Positions 1 to 7,617 of a stretch of DNA of 33,364 nucleotides are shown one piece after another (position 1 is the first letter of the stretch; each line of letters opens with the position of its first letter). The notes beneath the pieces are model-generated. The model searched no databases. It was not told where the DNA came from and saw only the letters and a list, made by a program, of their open reading frames with translations. Where the stretch lies: assembly GCA_017507325.1 (NCBI GenBank), contig JAFWBD010000026.1, forward strand, positions 1 to 33,364, given 5' to 3'. Position numbers and translations under genes: made by a program. Source of the DNA: Clostridia bacterium (GTDB lineage Bacteria; Bacillota; Clostridia; Oscillospirales; SIG627).

Positions 1-1152
1 CGGGATGATATTCCCCGCATAATCACTCCGATAGATCACGCCCTCTGTGCTATCCCTCCACAGAGCATAGGATTCATTGGCGCAAAAGGGCGTGGAGGTA
101 ACCGCCTTGTCGCCCTTGAAGGCGGTTTTCACCTCCCCCGTCTCGGGATTGAAAAAGTAAAGGCCGGAAAAGAGGGTTTTGCCATCCTCTCCCATGCGGA
201 TATCCTCTACGTAGCGGAAGGGGAGCATTCCGAGGTGCGGAGCCCCCGCAGGATAAATATGCTCCAAAACCAATTCCTTTTGGTTCAGATCCGAAAGGGG
301 CGAACGGTACAGATGATAGGAGGTGTACGAAATCCCCCCGAAATCGCTTTTCCCCTGGCTTTCTCCGTAATATAGGTATCCCCCCCGAACAAAGGGGCGA
401 AAGGTTCCTTCCATTCTTCGAATTTTTTTCACGTTCCCAAAATCGGGATCGCAGGAATACAAGCATCCGTCGTTTGCCACTTTATAATAAAGCCTTCCGT
501 CGTCGGCATAAATGTGACTGCGGAACTCCCCATTGGGGTTTTCCATCATTTTATAATCGCTGCCATCGGTTTTGATGCTGTGAAAGGTTTTGCCCCGGTC
601 CCCTTGATTCGTTTCGTAATAGATCCGATCCCGATACATCCACATACTCATAATGCCGTCGTAGATCTTATCCTGCAAAATTTTCAGCTTTTGCGTGGCT
701 ACGTTAAAGGAAACGATTTTGGAATGGGAAAGGGTGTTTCTGTCGGTGACGTCATCCATCCGTCTGATGGTAAAAACAACGGTGGGAATTCCGTTATACT
801 GTGCCGAGGTAACGGGATCCACCATCCAGTGTAAGCCGGGGATCAGATCTTCTTCTTCGAGCAGGGGATCGAACAAAAGAGGAACCCCCGAAAGCTGAGG
901 GGACGATAACAGCCGAAACGAAAAGACTTCCTTCAGATGATCGTAATACAAAAGATAATCCCCGTAGATCATCCCGTAATTCGATGGACGGCTGAAAATA
1001 TATTCCGGCATATCGGGAATCTCCCCCTGCGGAAGCTCCGTCAGCCCCGGAAAAAAATCCTCCGTGGGCAAGGCCACGTCCCGACACCCCGCAAAGGAGA
1101 GCATCCCCAAAACTGTTGCCAAGATCAATACCAAGGATATGATTTTTTTCAT
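1..1152 (-). CDS. Lipoprotein paralogue 1, beta-propeller-like (DUF5050-like), 3' end outside the window
   Basis: The frame is open for 384 codons from the ATG at 1152 to the window edge with no stop, so the gene is partial. The N-terminus is a classic lipoprotein signal: MKKI, a hydrophobic stretch and the lipobox FAGC with Cys23, followed by a short acidic linker. The body has repeated short strands of the type IYGDYLLYYD, YRDRIYYE, DGRLYYKV and GGYLYYGE, as in DUF5050-like or TolB-like beta-propeller proteins. It is therefore probably an exported, membrane-anchored protein of unknown ligand. The ribosome site AAGGAGG lies about 5 nt before the start. It is third of three tandem paralogues, 21 nt behind the second. 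The function is unknown; the lipoprotein call is firm and the propeller call is an inference from the repeats. Confidence 0.85.
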   Translation of the reverse strand, partial: MKKIISLVLILATVLGMLSFAGCRDVALPTEDFFPGLTELPQGEIPDMPEYIFSRPSNYGMIYGDYLLYYDHLKEVFSFRLLSSPQLSGVPLLFDPLLEEEDLIPGLHWMVDPVTSAQYNGIPTVVFTIRRMDDVTDRNTLSHSKIVSFNVATQKLKILQDKIYDGIMSMWMYRDRIYYETNQGDRGKTFHSIKTDGSDYKMMENPNGEFRSHIYADDGRLYYKVANDGCLYSCDPDFGNVKKIRRMEGTFRPFVRGGYLYYGESQGKSDFGGISYTSYHLYRSPLSDLNQKELVLEHIYPAGAPHLGMLPFRYVEDIRMGEDGKTLFSGLYFFNPETGEVKTAFKGDKAVTSTPFCANESYALWRDSTEGVIYRSDYAGNIIP

Positions 1153-1173
1153 ATGAGCCTCCTTACAATTTCG

Positions 1174-2448
1174 TCAGAAAGGATTGCTTTTGGCGCCGGT
1201 GGGGGCAGCCCCCGCCTCCTTTTTCAGCGAAATGAGACGGTACACCGGCTTTTGATCCTTCCCCACCATCTTCAAAATGAGCCAATCCTCGCTGTGGGAG
1301 TAGATCGGAGGAAAATCGAGTCCCAGAACGTCGGTGTTTTCATAAAGCAGGGTTTCGCTTCCGTCCCGAAGGTCCAGCATATACAAGGCTCGATGCGTGT
1401 AACCGCTTTGATGCTCCAGGGGGATAAGGTCCGATGACTTGTAGAATATCACTCTGCCCATTTCCGCTTTCATTTCAGGAACAAAAACGTCTTTCAGAAC
1501 CGTCTCCCCAGCGGAAAGATCGGATAAGGGACTGCGAAGAATTTCATAAGCCTTTTTTTGAAAGGTCTCCGCAGCGATTTCTTTAAAATAATACAGATAT
1601 CCTTCGAAGATCATGGGAGCCTTGGGAGATTCCAGCAAAATTTCTTCTCGAACGTCCGAAAAATCGGAAGCACAGGAATAAACGATCATTCCCTTCAAAT
1701 AATAGAGCCGCTCCGGCCCCACGTGAAGCAGCCGCACGTTAAGGGGCGTTTCACTCAGAAGATCCAGCTCCTTGTGGTCACTTCCGTCGTTTTTGATGCT
1801 GTGCAGTATTTTGTGCGCGGTATTGTTTCGATCCACCACAACAAAATAGATCCGATCCGAAGCAATGGCAAGGTAATCAATCTGTTCCTCCTCCTCGCCC
1901 TCGTAAATCGCCTTCATTTCCTGCGTTTTCACGTTGAAGGTGAACAAATGCGAGGTCATTTTTCGGCTGACAAAATGGATCACGGGAACGCCGCTGTTTT
2001 CCTTGGATAAAACGGGGTCGATCAAAAAGCCGTAAACCGGAGCCAAATCCCAAAAGGAACGCCCGTAATATCGGCTGTAGGATCGGTAGCAAAGGGGGAT
2101 CGCCTCTCCCGAGGGATCCGACAGATCCCGATACACCACCTCATCGTTTTTTCTTTCCATATCGCGATAGATCAAATAATCCCCGTAAATTTGGCAGGTT
2201 TTGATGATGAAATTGTAGTTCGTCTCGGAAAACGCCGGCAGATCAAAGCTTCCCCCCTCCAAAATCGGATTGTAGGCCAGCTCCAGGGTAACGGGAGGCT
2301 CCCCGAAGCCCGGCAATTCCTGCTGCGAATTCAAAAGCCCCTCCGTCTCGGTCTGCTCTTTTCCCCCCGCCGTATCCCGACACCCCGCAAAGGAAAGCAT
2401 CCCCAAAACCGTTGCCAAGATCAATACCAAGGATATGATTTTTTTCAT
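1174..2448 (-). CDS. Lipoprotein paralogue 2, beta-propeller-like (DUF5050-like)
   Basis: A 424-residue lipoprotein. The start is placed at 2448 because AAAGGGAG lies 7 nt upstream and the protein then begins with the same MKKIIS signal as its neighbours; an ATG six codons earlier would swallow the ribosome site. The lipobox is FAGC with Cys23. A Thr/Glu/Gln-rich linker follows, then repeated strands such as IYGDYLIYRD, RLYYLKG and EGYLYYFKE. The C-terminus contains a HRALYMLDLRDGSE strand pair corresponding to GLYLFDVKTGE of paralogue 3. Identity to the flanking copies is high in the signal peptide and modest elsewhere. It is probably co-transcribed with both neighbours. The role is unknown; sensing or binding at the cell surface is a guess. 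Confidence 0.88.
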   Translation of the reverse strand: MKKIISLVLILATVLGMLSFAGCRDTAGGKEQTETEGLLNSQQELPGFGEPPVTLELAYNPILEGGSFDLPAFSETNYNFIIKTCQIYGDYLIYRDMERKNDEVVYRDLSDPSGEAIPLCYRSYSRYYGRSFWDLAPVYGFLIDPVLSKENSGVPVIHFVSRKMTSHLFTFNVKTQEMKAIYEGEEEEQIDYLAIASDRIYFVVVDRNNTAHKILHSIKNDGSDHKELDLLSETPLNVRLLHVGPERLYYLKGMIVYSCASDFSDVREEILLESPKAPMIFEGYLYYFKEIAAETFQKKAYEILRSPLSDLSAGETVLKDVFVPEMKAEMGRVIFYKSSDLIPLEHQSGYTHRALYMLDLRDGSETLLYENTDVLGLDFPPIYSHSEDWLILKMVGKDQKPVYRLISLKKEAGAAPTGAKSNPF

Positions 2449-2554
2449 GAAACTTCTCCCTTTCATTTTTTGGAAACAGCAGGACTGTCGGTCACAACCA
2501 AAACGGGCTCCTTTCCGCTAAAATCCGTAAAATACGTAACATCGACCTCGCCTT

Positions 2555-3688
2555 CTATGTTATTCCAATAACAACACACGAATCGAAAGCCATGGCATTG
2601 GATTGGAAAGCCTCTTCGCTCTGAAAAACAGTCTTCACCTCGCCCGTTTTGACGTCAAACAAATACAATCCACGGAAACACACCCGGCCCTTTTCGTTTT
2701 TTCCAATGTCCTCCACCTTGCGAAAAGGAAGAACCGTGCCTTGAGGAGCCCCTGCACCGTAGATATTTTCAAGAACCAATTCCTTTTTCGTCAGATCCGA
2801 AAAGGGTGCTCGGTAGTAGTGATAGCTGATATGGCGGATCTCGCCGTAGGTTTGTGCCTCCTGCTTTTCGGGAAAATACAAATACCCGTCGTGCACCATC
2901 AAACGCACGTTTTGATTGATTTGCTGATGAAATTGAACGTCGGAAAAATCCGCGTTACAGGAAAACAAAAACGTACTGCCTACGAGATAATACAGCCGTC
3001 CGCCTGCAGCATATACGATCCACCTTTTTTCCTTCTCGGGATTTTCCATCGTTTGAACGTCTGTCCCATCCGTATTCAGGCTGTAGATCGTACTCCCCCG
3101 ATCTCCGCTGTCCGCCGTCAGGTACAAGCGGTCACGGTACATCATCATAGAATTCACTTTATCGGGAATGTTATCAATGATCACCTTCACTTTCTGCGTT
3201 TTCATATTAAAGGAAAGCACTTGCCAATGGGAGATCGAACTCCCGATTCCCAATCTGGTTGAGATCTCATTTACAATAAGGATCACCGGAACACCGTTGT
3301 TCTGTGCGGAAGCGACGGGATCCACCAAAAAAATGCCTTTTACATCGTACAAAGGGTTTTCCTTTGGAGACAATGCATCAAAATAGATCGGAGCGCCCTT
3401 TGGCATAGGACTCGAAAGAAGCTGAAAGGAGTATCGCTGTAACGTGGTATCCCAATAAATGAGATAATCCCCGTAAATCACCCCTTGATTCGTATATACC
3501 GCGTTGATATAATCGGGGGTTTCGGGAATCGCCCCTTGAGGCAGAACGGGAATCACGTCAAAATCGGTCTCCCCCGAAAACAGCTCCTCTTCCCCCTCCG
3601 TGGGCAAGTCCCCGTCCCGACACCCCGCAAAGGAAAGCGTCCCCAAAACTGTTGCCAAGATCAATACCAAGGATATGATTTTTTTCAT
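2555..3688 (-). CDS. Lipoprotein paralogue 3, first of the tandem set, probably C-terminally frameshifted
   Basis: A 377-residue lipoprotein starting at 3688 behind AAAAGGAGG. It has the same signal peptide and FAGC lipobox as the other two copies, and the same strand repeats (IYGDYLIYWD, YRDRLYLT, GRLYYLVG, DGYLYFPE, GLYLFDVKTGEVKTVF). The annotated frame ends at TAG (2555) just after AFDSCVVIGIT, earlier than in the paralogues. If two bases are removed near 2573-2579, where the coding strand reads TGTGTTG, the frame stays open for about 36 more codons. It then stops at 2463-2465, overlapping the area of the next gene's ribosome site, and gives a 407-residue product. The extension (CYWNNIEGEVDVTYFTDFSG) aligns loosely with the tail of paralogue 1. 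I infer a 2-bp insertion; a sequencing error is equally possible. Confidence 0.85.
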   Translation of the reverse strand: MKKIISLVLILATVLGTLSFAGCRDGDLPTEGEEELFSGETDFDVIPVLPQGAIPETPDYINAVYTNQGVIYGDYLIYWDTTLQRYSFQLLSSPMPKGAPIYFDALSPKENPLYDVKGIFLVDPVASAQNNGVPVILIVNEISTRLGIGSSISHWQVLSFNMKTQKVKVIIDNIPDKVNSMMMYRDRLYLTADSGDRGSTIYSLNTDGTDVQTMENPEKEKRWIVYAAGGRLYYLVGSTFLFSCNADFSDVQFHQQINQNVRLMVHDGYLYFPEKQEAQTYGEIRHISYHYYRAPFSDLTKKELVLENIYGAGAPQGTVLPFRKVEDIGKNEKGRVCFRGLYLFDVKTGEVKTVFQSEEAFQSNAMAFDSCVVIGIT

Positions 3689-3715
3689 CAGAGCCTCCTT
3701 TTCATTTTTGTGAAT

Positions 3716-3763
3716 AAAAAAATCGCATCGGCGGGGATAGTCTTTTGTTTCCTGCCGTGCGAT
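3716..3763 (-). terminator. Terminator-like hairpin in the leader of the lipoprotein operon
   Basis: On the minus strand the sequence ATCGCA-C-GGC pairs with GCC-GA-TGCGAT and is followed directly by seven T residues. This is an intrinsic-terminator shape. It lies only about 30 nt before the first lipoprotein start and about 200 nt after a strong promoter, so it could act as an attenuator. The stem is interrupted by one bulged position on one side and two on the other, and the loop is about 21 nt, so efficiency is uncertain. Confidence 0.5.
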
Positions 3764-3970
3764 CCGTTTTTTGTTTATCCAATATTGAGAAAAGGGATTT
3801 AGGCCCTGCTTTCTCTCTCAGACCGCGCAGCGCAAAACAAAATGATATTCCATTTCAATCTTACCATCCTTGCCATTGCGGTCCTGCCTTTCTGTTTTTG
3901 TCTTTTTTACTTGGTTTTCCGATTCTGAATTGATTCTTCTACCGTTTCCTCTTTCACTTTTTCTGCTTTT
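3764..3970 (-). other. Untranslated leader of the lipoprotein operon
   Basis: About 200 bp between a strong promoter and a terminator-like hairpin. It contains a possible 25-codon frame (starting near 3865 on the minus strand, beginning MARMVRLKWN) with only a weak AAAGG upstream. I recognise no riboswitch class by eye. If the promoter is active, this is transcribed leader RNA. Confidence 0.4.
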
Positions 3971-3999
3971 ATTGTAACAAAAAATTCACTTTTTGTCAA
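3971..3999 (-). promoter_or_regulatory. Sigma-A-type promoter facing the lipoprotein genes
   Basis: On the minus strand a perfect TTGACA (3999-3994) is followed after 17 bp by TACAAT (3976-3971). The match to the vegetative consensus is very good. It would give a leader of roughly 275 nt before the first lipoprotein. Within the leader I see short frames (for example a 25-codon one starting near 3865) but none with a convincing ribosome site. Confidence 0.7.
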
Positions 4000-4069
4000 C
4001 CTTTTTTTGGAGGCTGTCGCCTTCTGCCCCACACCCCCTTGAAAAGCTCTGAAAAAGGGAAAAACCGCC

Positions 4070-4098
4070 TTGCTTTTTCGTGCGATCCGTGATACACT
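4070..4098 (+). promoter_or_regulatory. Candidate promoter of the metallo-hydrolase gene
   Basis: TTGCTT (4070-4075), a 17-bp spacer and TACACT (4093-4098) lie about 55 nt before the chosen start at 4154. The -35 box is weak and the spacing is ideal. Its position inside an upstream extension of the reading frame supports using the later start codon. Confidence 0.45.
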
Positions 4099-4153
4099 CA
4101 AACGTGCAAGATCCGAAAAAAACGTCACCGAATCCGAAAGGAGTATCCGTTCC

Positions 4154-5572
4154 ATGAAGCCTTATTTTGGAGAAAGCGATTATTCTTTACACGCCACCAA
4201 CGAAAAAAACAAGGTCCTTTGCTTGCCCAATGCAAAGGAAGAAGCCTTTTTCCGTTACCGTGACCTTTTCTTAAAAGAAGGCTACGAGGAAAAGGAGGCC
4301 TACCTTGAGCCCTTCCTCCGTTTTTCCGCCCTCTCAAAGGGAAACGACGGTATTTTTCTCACGTATTTTTTCAACACGAACGAATTCTTTGCGGTGGGGG
4401 AGGAAGACTGCCGCTATTTTTCCCGCAAGAATGAAGCGCTCCCCACCGTCACCTCCCCCAAGATCACCCAGCTTCATCTGACCGATTTCGGTCTTTCCTA
4501 CGTGGTCTGCCTCTCCGACGGGCGCTTTGTGGTGTTTGACGGCGGCTGGAACACCCCCGAGGATCGAAAAAGCCTTTTCGATTGCCTGACCGCTCAAAGC
4601 AACGAAAAAATGCCCCGCATTGCCTGCTGGATCCTGACCCACCCCCACGGGGATCACAACCGATGCTTCAACGGCTTTTGGGAGGATTATGAGGGCAAGG
4701 TAGCCCTTGATGCGGTTCTGATGCACTTTCCCGCCGCAGACGACACAGACCACTACCCCAAGCTTGCCCTGCAGGAGCGGGGGGAATGTAACGTTGATCA
4801 GATCCGAAAGAACCACGAATGGATCCGACGGCTCGGCGCCGAGCTTTTGACTGCCCATACCGGCCAAAGCTATGCTTTCGGAGATGCGCATTTTCGCGTT
4901 CTGAGCTGTATGGAAAACACGATTTCCGTTTCCGATAACATCAATACCACCTCCCTTGTGATGAAAATGGAGCTTGGCGATACGACTGTGCTCTGGACGG
5001 GGGATGCCTACTGCAAGCACGCCCGCCTTGCCGAGCGCTACGGCGATTTTTTGAAGTCCGACATTCTTCAGGTATTCCACCACGGCTTTTCCAGCGGCTC
5101 CGCCCGTGAGGTCATTGCCGCTTACGATGCGATTCGCGCCGCCGTATGCCTCCTTCCCGCCTCCGATCGCCACGCCTTTTCCACCTTCTGCATCCACCAA
5201 AAGGCCACCCGTCACCTTTACGAGGCACCGAGCACCGAGGAGATTATTACGGGCGAAACCGCCCACACCCTATCTCTCCCCTATCTTCCCTCCCCCGACG
5301 GAAAAGAGCGGCTGCAGCTCCAAATGAAGGAGGGGCTCGCCCTTTGCGGAAGAACCCTGTGGGAGATCCGCGAAATCGAAAAATCGGAATACGTCCTCCG
5401 CAACGTTACCTTTGCCGTGGCCACCGTCACTCTCAAGGAGTCCTTCCCCTCGGGAGAAATTAGGGAGAGCATCCTTTCGGTGCCCAAACTCGGCACACTT
5501 TCCGTGATCCCCTCCGAGGGTGCCGAAGGCTTTGTCTTGGAATGCAGTACCCCTCTTCAGTTGGAATCATAA
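4154..5572 (+). CDS. Metallo-beta-lactamase-fold hydrolase (ComEC/Rec2-like MBL domain), soluble
   Basis: A 472-residue protein. The start at 4154 has AAAGGAG about 11 nt upstream; a frame opening at 4070 runs through a promoter-like sequence and was not used. The middle of the protein has the metal-binding motif THPHGDH (His163, His165, Asp167, His168), a later WTGDAY (about 281-286) and FHHG (about 308-311). These are the landmarks of the MBL superfamily, closest in spacing to the stand-alone ComEC-like domain. The N-terminal 100 residues and C-terminal 120 residues are not recognised. No signal peptide or membrane segment is visible, so it is probably cytoplasmic. The substrate is unknown; related folds hydrolyse phosphodiesters or lactones. 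It is divergent from the lipoprotein operon. Confidence 0.85.
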   Translation: MKPYFGESDYSLHATNEKNKVLCLPNAKEEAFFRYRDLFLKEGYEEKEAYLEPFLRFSALSKGNDGIFLTYFFNTNEFFAVGEEDCRYFSRKNEALPTVTSPKITQLHLTDFGLSYVVCLSDGRFVVFDGGWNTPEDRKSLFDCLTAQSNEKMPRIACWILTHPHGDHNRCFNGFWEDYEGKVALDAVLMHFPAADDTDHYPKLALQERGECNVDQIRKNHEWIRRLGAELLTAHTGQSYAFGDAHFRVLSCMENTISVSDNINTTSLVMKMELGDTTVLWTGDAYCKHARLAERYGDFLKSDILQVFHHGFSSGSAREVIAAYDAIRAAVCLLPASDRHAFSTFCIHQKATRHLYEAPSTEEIITGETAHTLSLPYLPSPDGKERLQLQMKEGLALCGRTLWEIREIEKSEYVLRNVTFAVATVTLKESFPSGEIRESILSVPKLGTLSVIPSEGAEGFVLECSTPLQLES

Positions 5573-5597
5573 CCCTTCGGTTTCCCCTTTGATATGC

Positions 5598-5950
5598 AAA
5601 AAGCACCCGCGAACAATGGGCACGCGCGAACGAAAGGGAGTTGCGATAAAGGATTATCGCAACTCCCAATGATATATTACCTGACGGTAATATGATATAT
5701 TTCCTGCAGAAATATGATATATTGCTGACGCAATGTGAAATATGCCCTATGGGCATATTATGGAACAAAAATAAATCCACTTCTTTGAAAGCGGATTTAT
5801 TTTTTCATTAATATTTTCGAAGAAAATATATCATAGGCGAAGCCTATATCATACATCATCTGATGTATATCGTAGATTTGCTTTGCAAATCTATATCATT
5901 GTAGGTTCTGCTTATCCCTAAGCGCAACCTACAAATGGCGGGTGCTTTTT
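5598..5950. repeat. Symmetric array of eleven hairpins bounded by 13-bp terminal inverted repeats
   Basis: The element is bounded by AAAAAGCACCCGC (5598-5610) and GCGGGTGCTTTTT (5938-5950). Inside are hairpins at 5636-5667 (14-bp stem GGGAGTTGCGATAA), 5674-5693, 5697-5715, 5721-5734, 5739-5759, 5767-5804 (central, AAAAATAAATCC/GGATTTATTTTT), 5811-5829, 5833-5847, 5851-5868, 5873-5893 and 5900-5933. Spacers in the left half read TGATAT and spacers in the right half read ATATCAT, so left and right spacers are complementary. No stem sequence repeats. It lies between convergent genes, and the central and outer stems end in T-runs, so it could terminate transcription from both sides. I cannot name the family. 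Confidence 0.85.
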
Positions 5951-5961
5951 CTATGTTTTTC

Positions 5962-7548
5962 TTACTTCTGCTTGGGGCCTGCTGCCTTGATATTTTCGGG
6001 CATATCGGGATACTTCTTTTCGAAGTTCTCCGCAAACTTGCCTGCCAAAGCATTGGCCTGCTCCAGATAAGCCTTTTCATCCTTCCAGAGATTCTTGGGA
6101 TTGAGGATCTCGGCGGGAACGTCGGGGCAGGATTTGGGAATGTTCAGGTTGAAGATCTCATCCTTTTCATATTCCACGTCATTCAGCTTGCCCAGAGTAG
6201 CCGCAGCCACCATAGCTCTGGTGTATTTCAGCTTCATTCTCGGCACGGTACCGGCCGCACCGCCGCACCAACCGGTGTTCACCAGGAACACGTTGGCACC
6301 GGTCTCCTTCAGCTTTTCACCCAGCATCTGCGCGTAAACCGAAGCATCCATGGGGAAGAAGGGTGCGCCGAACAGGGTGGAGAAGGTGGTCTGAGGCTCG
6401 GTAACGCCTCTTTCCGTACCGGCAAGCTTGCTGGTATAACCGGAAACGAAGTGATACATAGCCGCATCGTTATCCAGCTTGGAAATGGGAGGCAGAACGC
6501 CGAAGGCATCGGCAGTCAAAAATACGATGGTCTTGGGAATTCCGCCGGTTCCCTCAAGGGAAGCGTTGGGGATGTAGTGAATGGGGTAGCCCGCACGGGT
6601 ATTCTCCGTCAAGCTGCCGTCTTCATAATCGGGGGTACCGTTATCATCGGCAACCACGTTCTCCAGAAGGGTACCGAACTTAATGGCTCTGAAGATCTCG
6701 GGCTCGTTCTCTTCCTTCAAGCCGATGCACTTGGCATAGCAGCCGCCCTCTACGTTGAACACACCGTCGGGAGACCAGCCGTGCTCGTCGTCACCGATGA
6801 GGATCTTGGCGGGATCGGCGGAAAGGGTGGTCTTACCCGTTCCGGAAAGACCGAAGAATACGGCACTGTTGCCCTCGCTGTCGATGTTGGCGGAGCAGTG
6901 CATGGGCAGAACGCCCATTTTGGGAAGAACGTAGTTCATCACGGAGAACACGCTCTTCTTGATTTCGCCTGCATAACGGCTGCCTGCAATCAGAACCTCG
7001 CGGCTTTCATAGTTGATGATGATGGCTGCCTCGCTGTGGGTTCCGTCGATCTCGGGAACACACTTGAAGCCGGGTGCGGCGTAAATGGTATAATCCGGAA
7101 CAAAATCAGCCAATTCCTCCTCGGAGGGACGGATCAAGAGCTGATGAATGAACAGGTTCTGAGAAGCCAATTCATTCACAATACGGAATCTCTGGGTGTA
7201 CTTTCTGTCCGCACCGGCAAGTCCGTCGAATACGTACAGTCTCTGATTCTGCAAATAAGCCAGAATCTTTCCCTTGATGCTGTTGAACTTTTCAAGAGAA
7301 ATCGGCACGTTGATCTTGCCCCAGGAAATATCGTCGTGCACTGCGGGGGTATCCACAATAAACTTATCGTCGGGGCTTCTTCCGGTATATTTACCGGTCT
7401 CAACCATCAGGGCACCCGTATCGGAAAGGGTTCCCTCACCGTTGAACAATGCTTCCTCCACCAGCGCGCTGACAGAAGCATTTCTCAAGACTTCACCGTC
7501 GCCTGCGATCCCGAGATCCATCGGGACCAATTTTTTGATTTCGCTCAT
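5962..7548 (-). CDS. pckA: Phosphoenolpyruvate carboxykinase (ATP)
   Basis: A 528-residue cytoplasmic enzyme of the ATP-dependent class that interconverts oxaloacetate + ATP and phosphoenolpyruvate + CO2 + ADP. In anaerobes it serves gluconeogenesis or, in reverse, CO2-fixing anaplerosis. Diagnostic motifs are GRSPDDKFIVD (about 56-66, substrate-binding Arg57), the P-loop GLSGTGKTTLS (233-243), the kinase-2 motif IGDDEHGW (251-258) and ENTRAGYP. The length is normal for the family. The start has AAAGGGAG about 7 nt upstream. The gene is convergent with the hydrolase across the hairpin array and lies 69 nt downstream of the lipid kinase gene on the same strand. No clear terminator other than the hairpin array follows it. 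Identification is secure. Confidence 0.97.
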   Translation of the reverse strand: MSEIKKLVPMDLGIAGDGEVLRNASVSALVEEALFNGEGTLSDTGALMVETGKYTGRSPDDKFIVDTPAVHDDISWGKINVPISLEKFNSIKGKILAYLQNQRLYVFDGLAGADRKYTQRFRIVNELASQNLFIHQLLIRPSEEELADFVPDYTIYAAPGFKCVPEIDGTHSEAAIIINYESREVLIAGSRYAGEIKKSVFSVMNYVLPKMGVLPMHCSANIDSEGNSAVFFGLSGTGKTTLSADPAKILIGDDEHGWSPDGVFNVEGGCYAKCIGLKEENEPEIFRAIKFGTLLENVVADDNGTPDYEDGSLTENTRAGYPIHYIPNASLEGTGGIPKTIVFLTADAFGVLPPISKLDNDAAMYHFVSGYTSKLAGTERGVTEPQTTFSTLFGAPFFPMDASVYAQMLGEKLKETGANVFLVNTGWCGGAAGTVPRMKLKYTRAMVAAATLGKLNDVEYEKDEIFNLNIPKSCPDVPAEILNPKNLWKDEKAYLEQANALAGKFAENFEKKYPDMPENIKAAGPKQK

Positions 7549-7617
7549 AGCTTTCTCCCTTTTATTTGTTTTGCAAAATGCAAATATTTTTAACGCTTGT
7601 AATTCTTTGTGATCCGA

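Noticed and set aside
3907..4155. 82-codon minus-strand frame upstream of the lipoproteins
   Set aside because: It runs through the strong promoter at 3971-3999 and the start of the hydrolase gene, has no ribosome site, and its composition is not protein-like.
5636..5933. CRISPR array
   Set aside because: Spacing is regular, but the repeated word is only 6 bp and the intervening units are self-complementary hairpins rather than unique foreign spacers. The spacer word also switches strand at the centre, and no cas genes are nearby.
5573..5962. Insertion sequence or MITE with target-site duplication
   Set aside because: The 13-bp inverted ends would fit, but I found no convincing flanking target duplication and no transposase in the window, so I describe it only as a repeat element.
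5935..7593. Very long open frame on the plus strand opposite pckA
   Set aside because: It is the antisense shadow of a certain, motif-complete PEP carboxykinase. Its translation has low-complexity Gly/His/Gln-rich content and no ribosome site.
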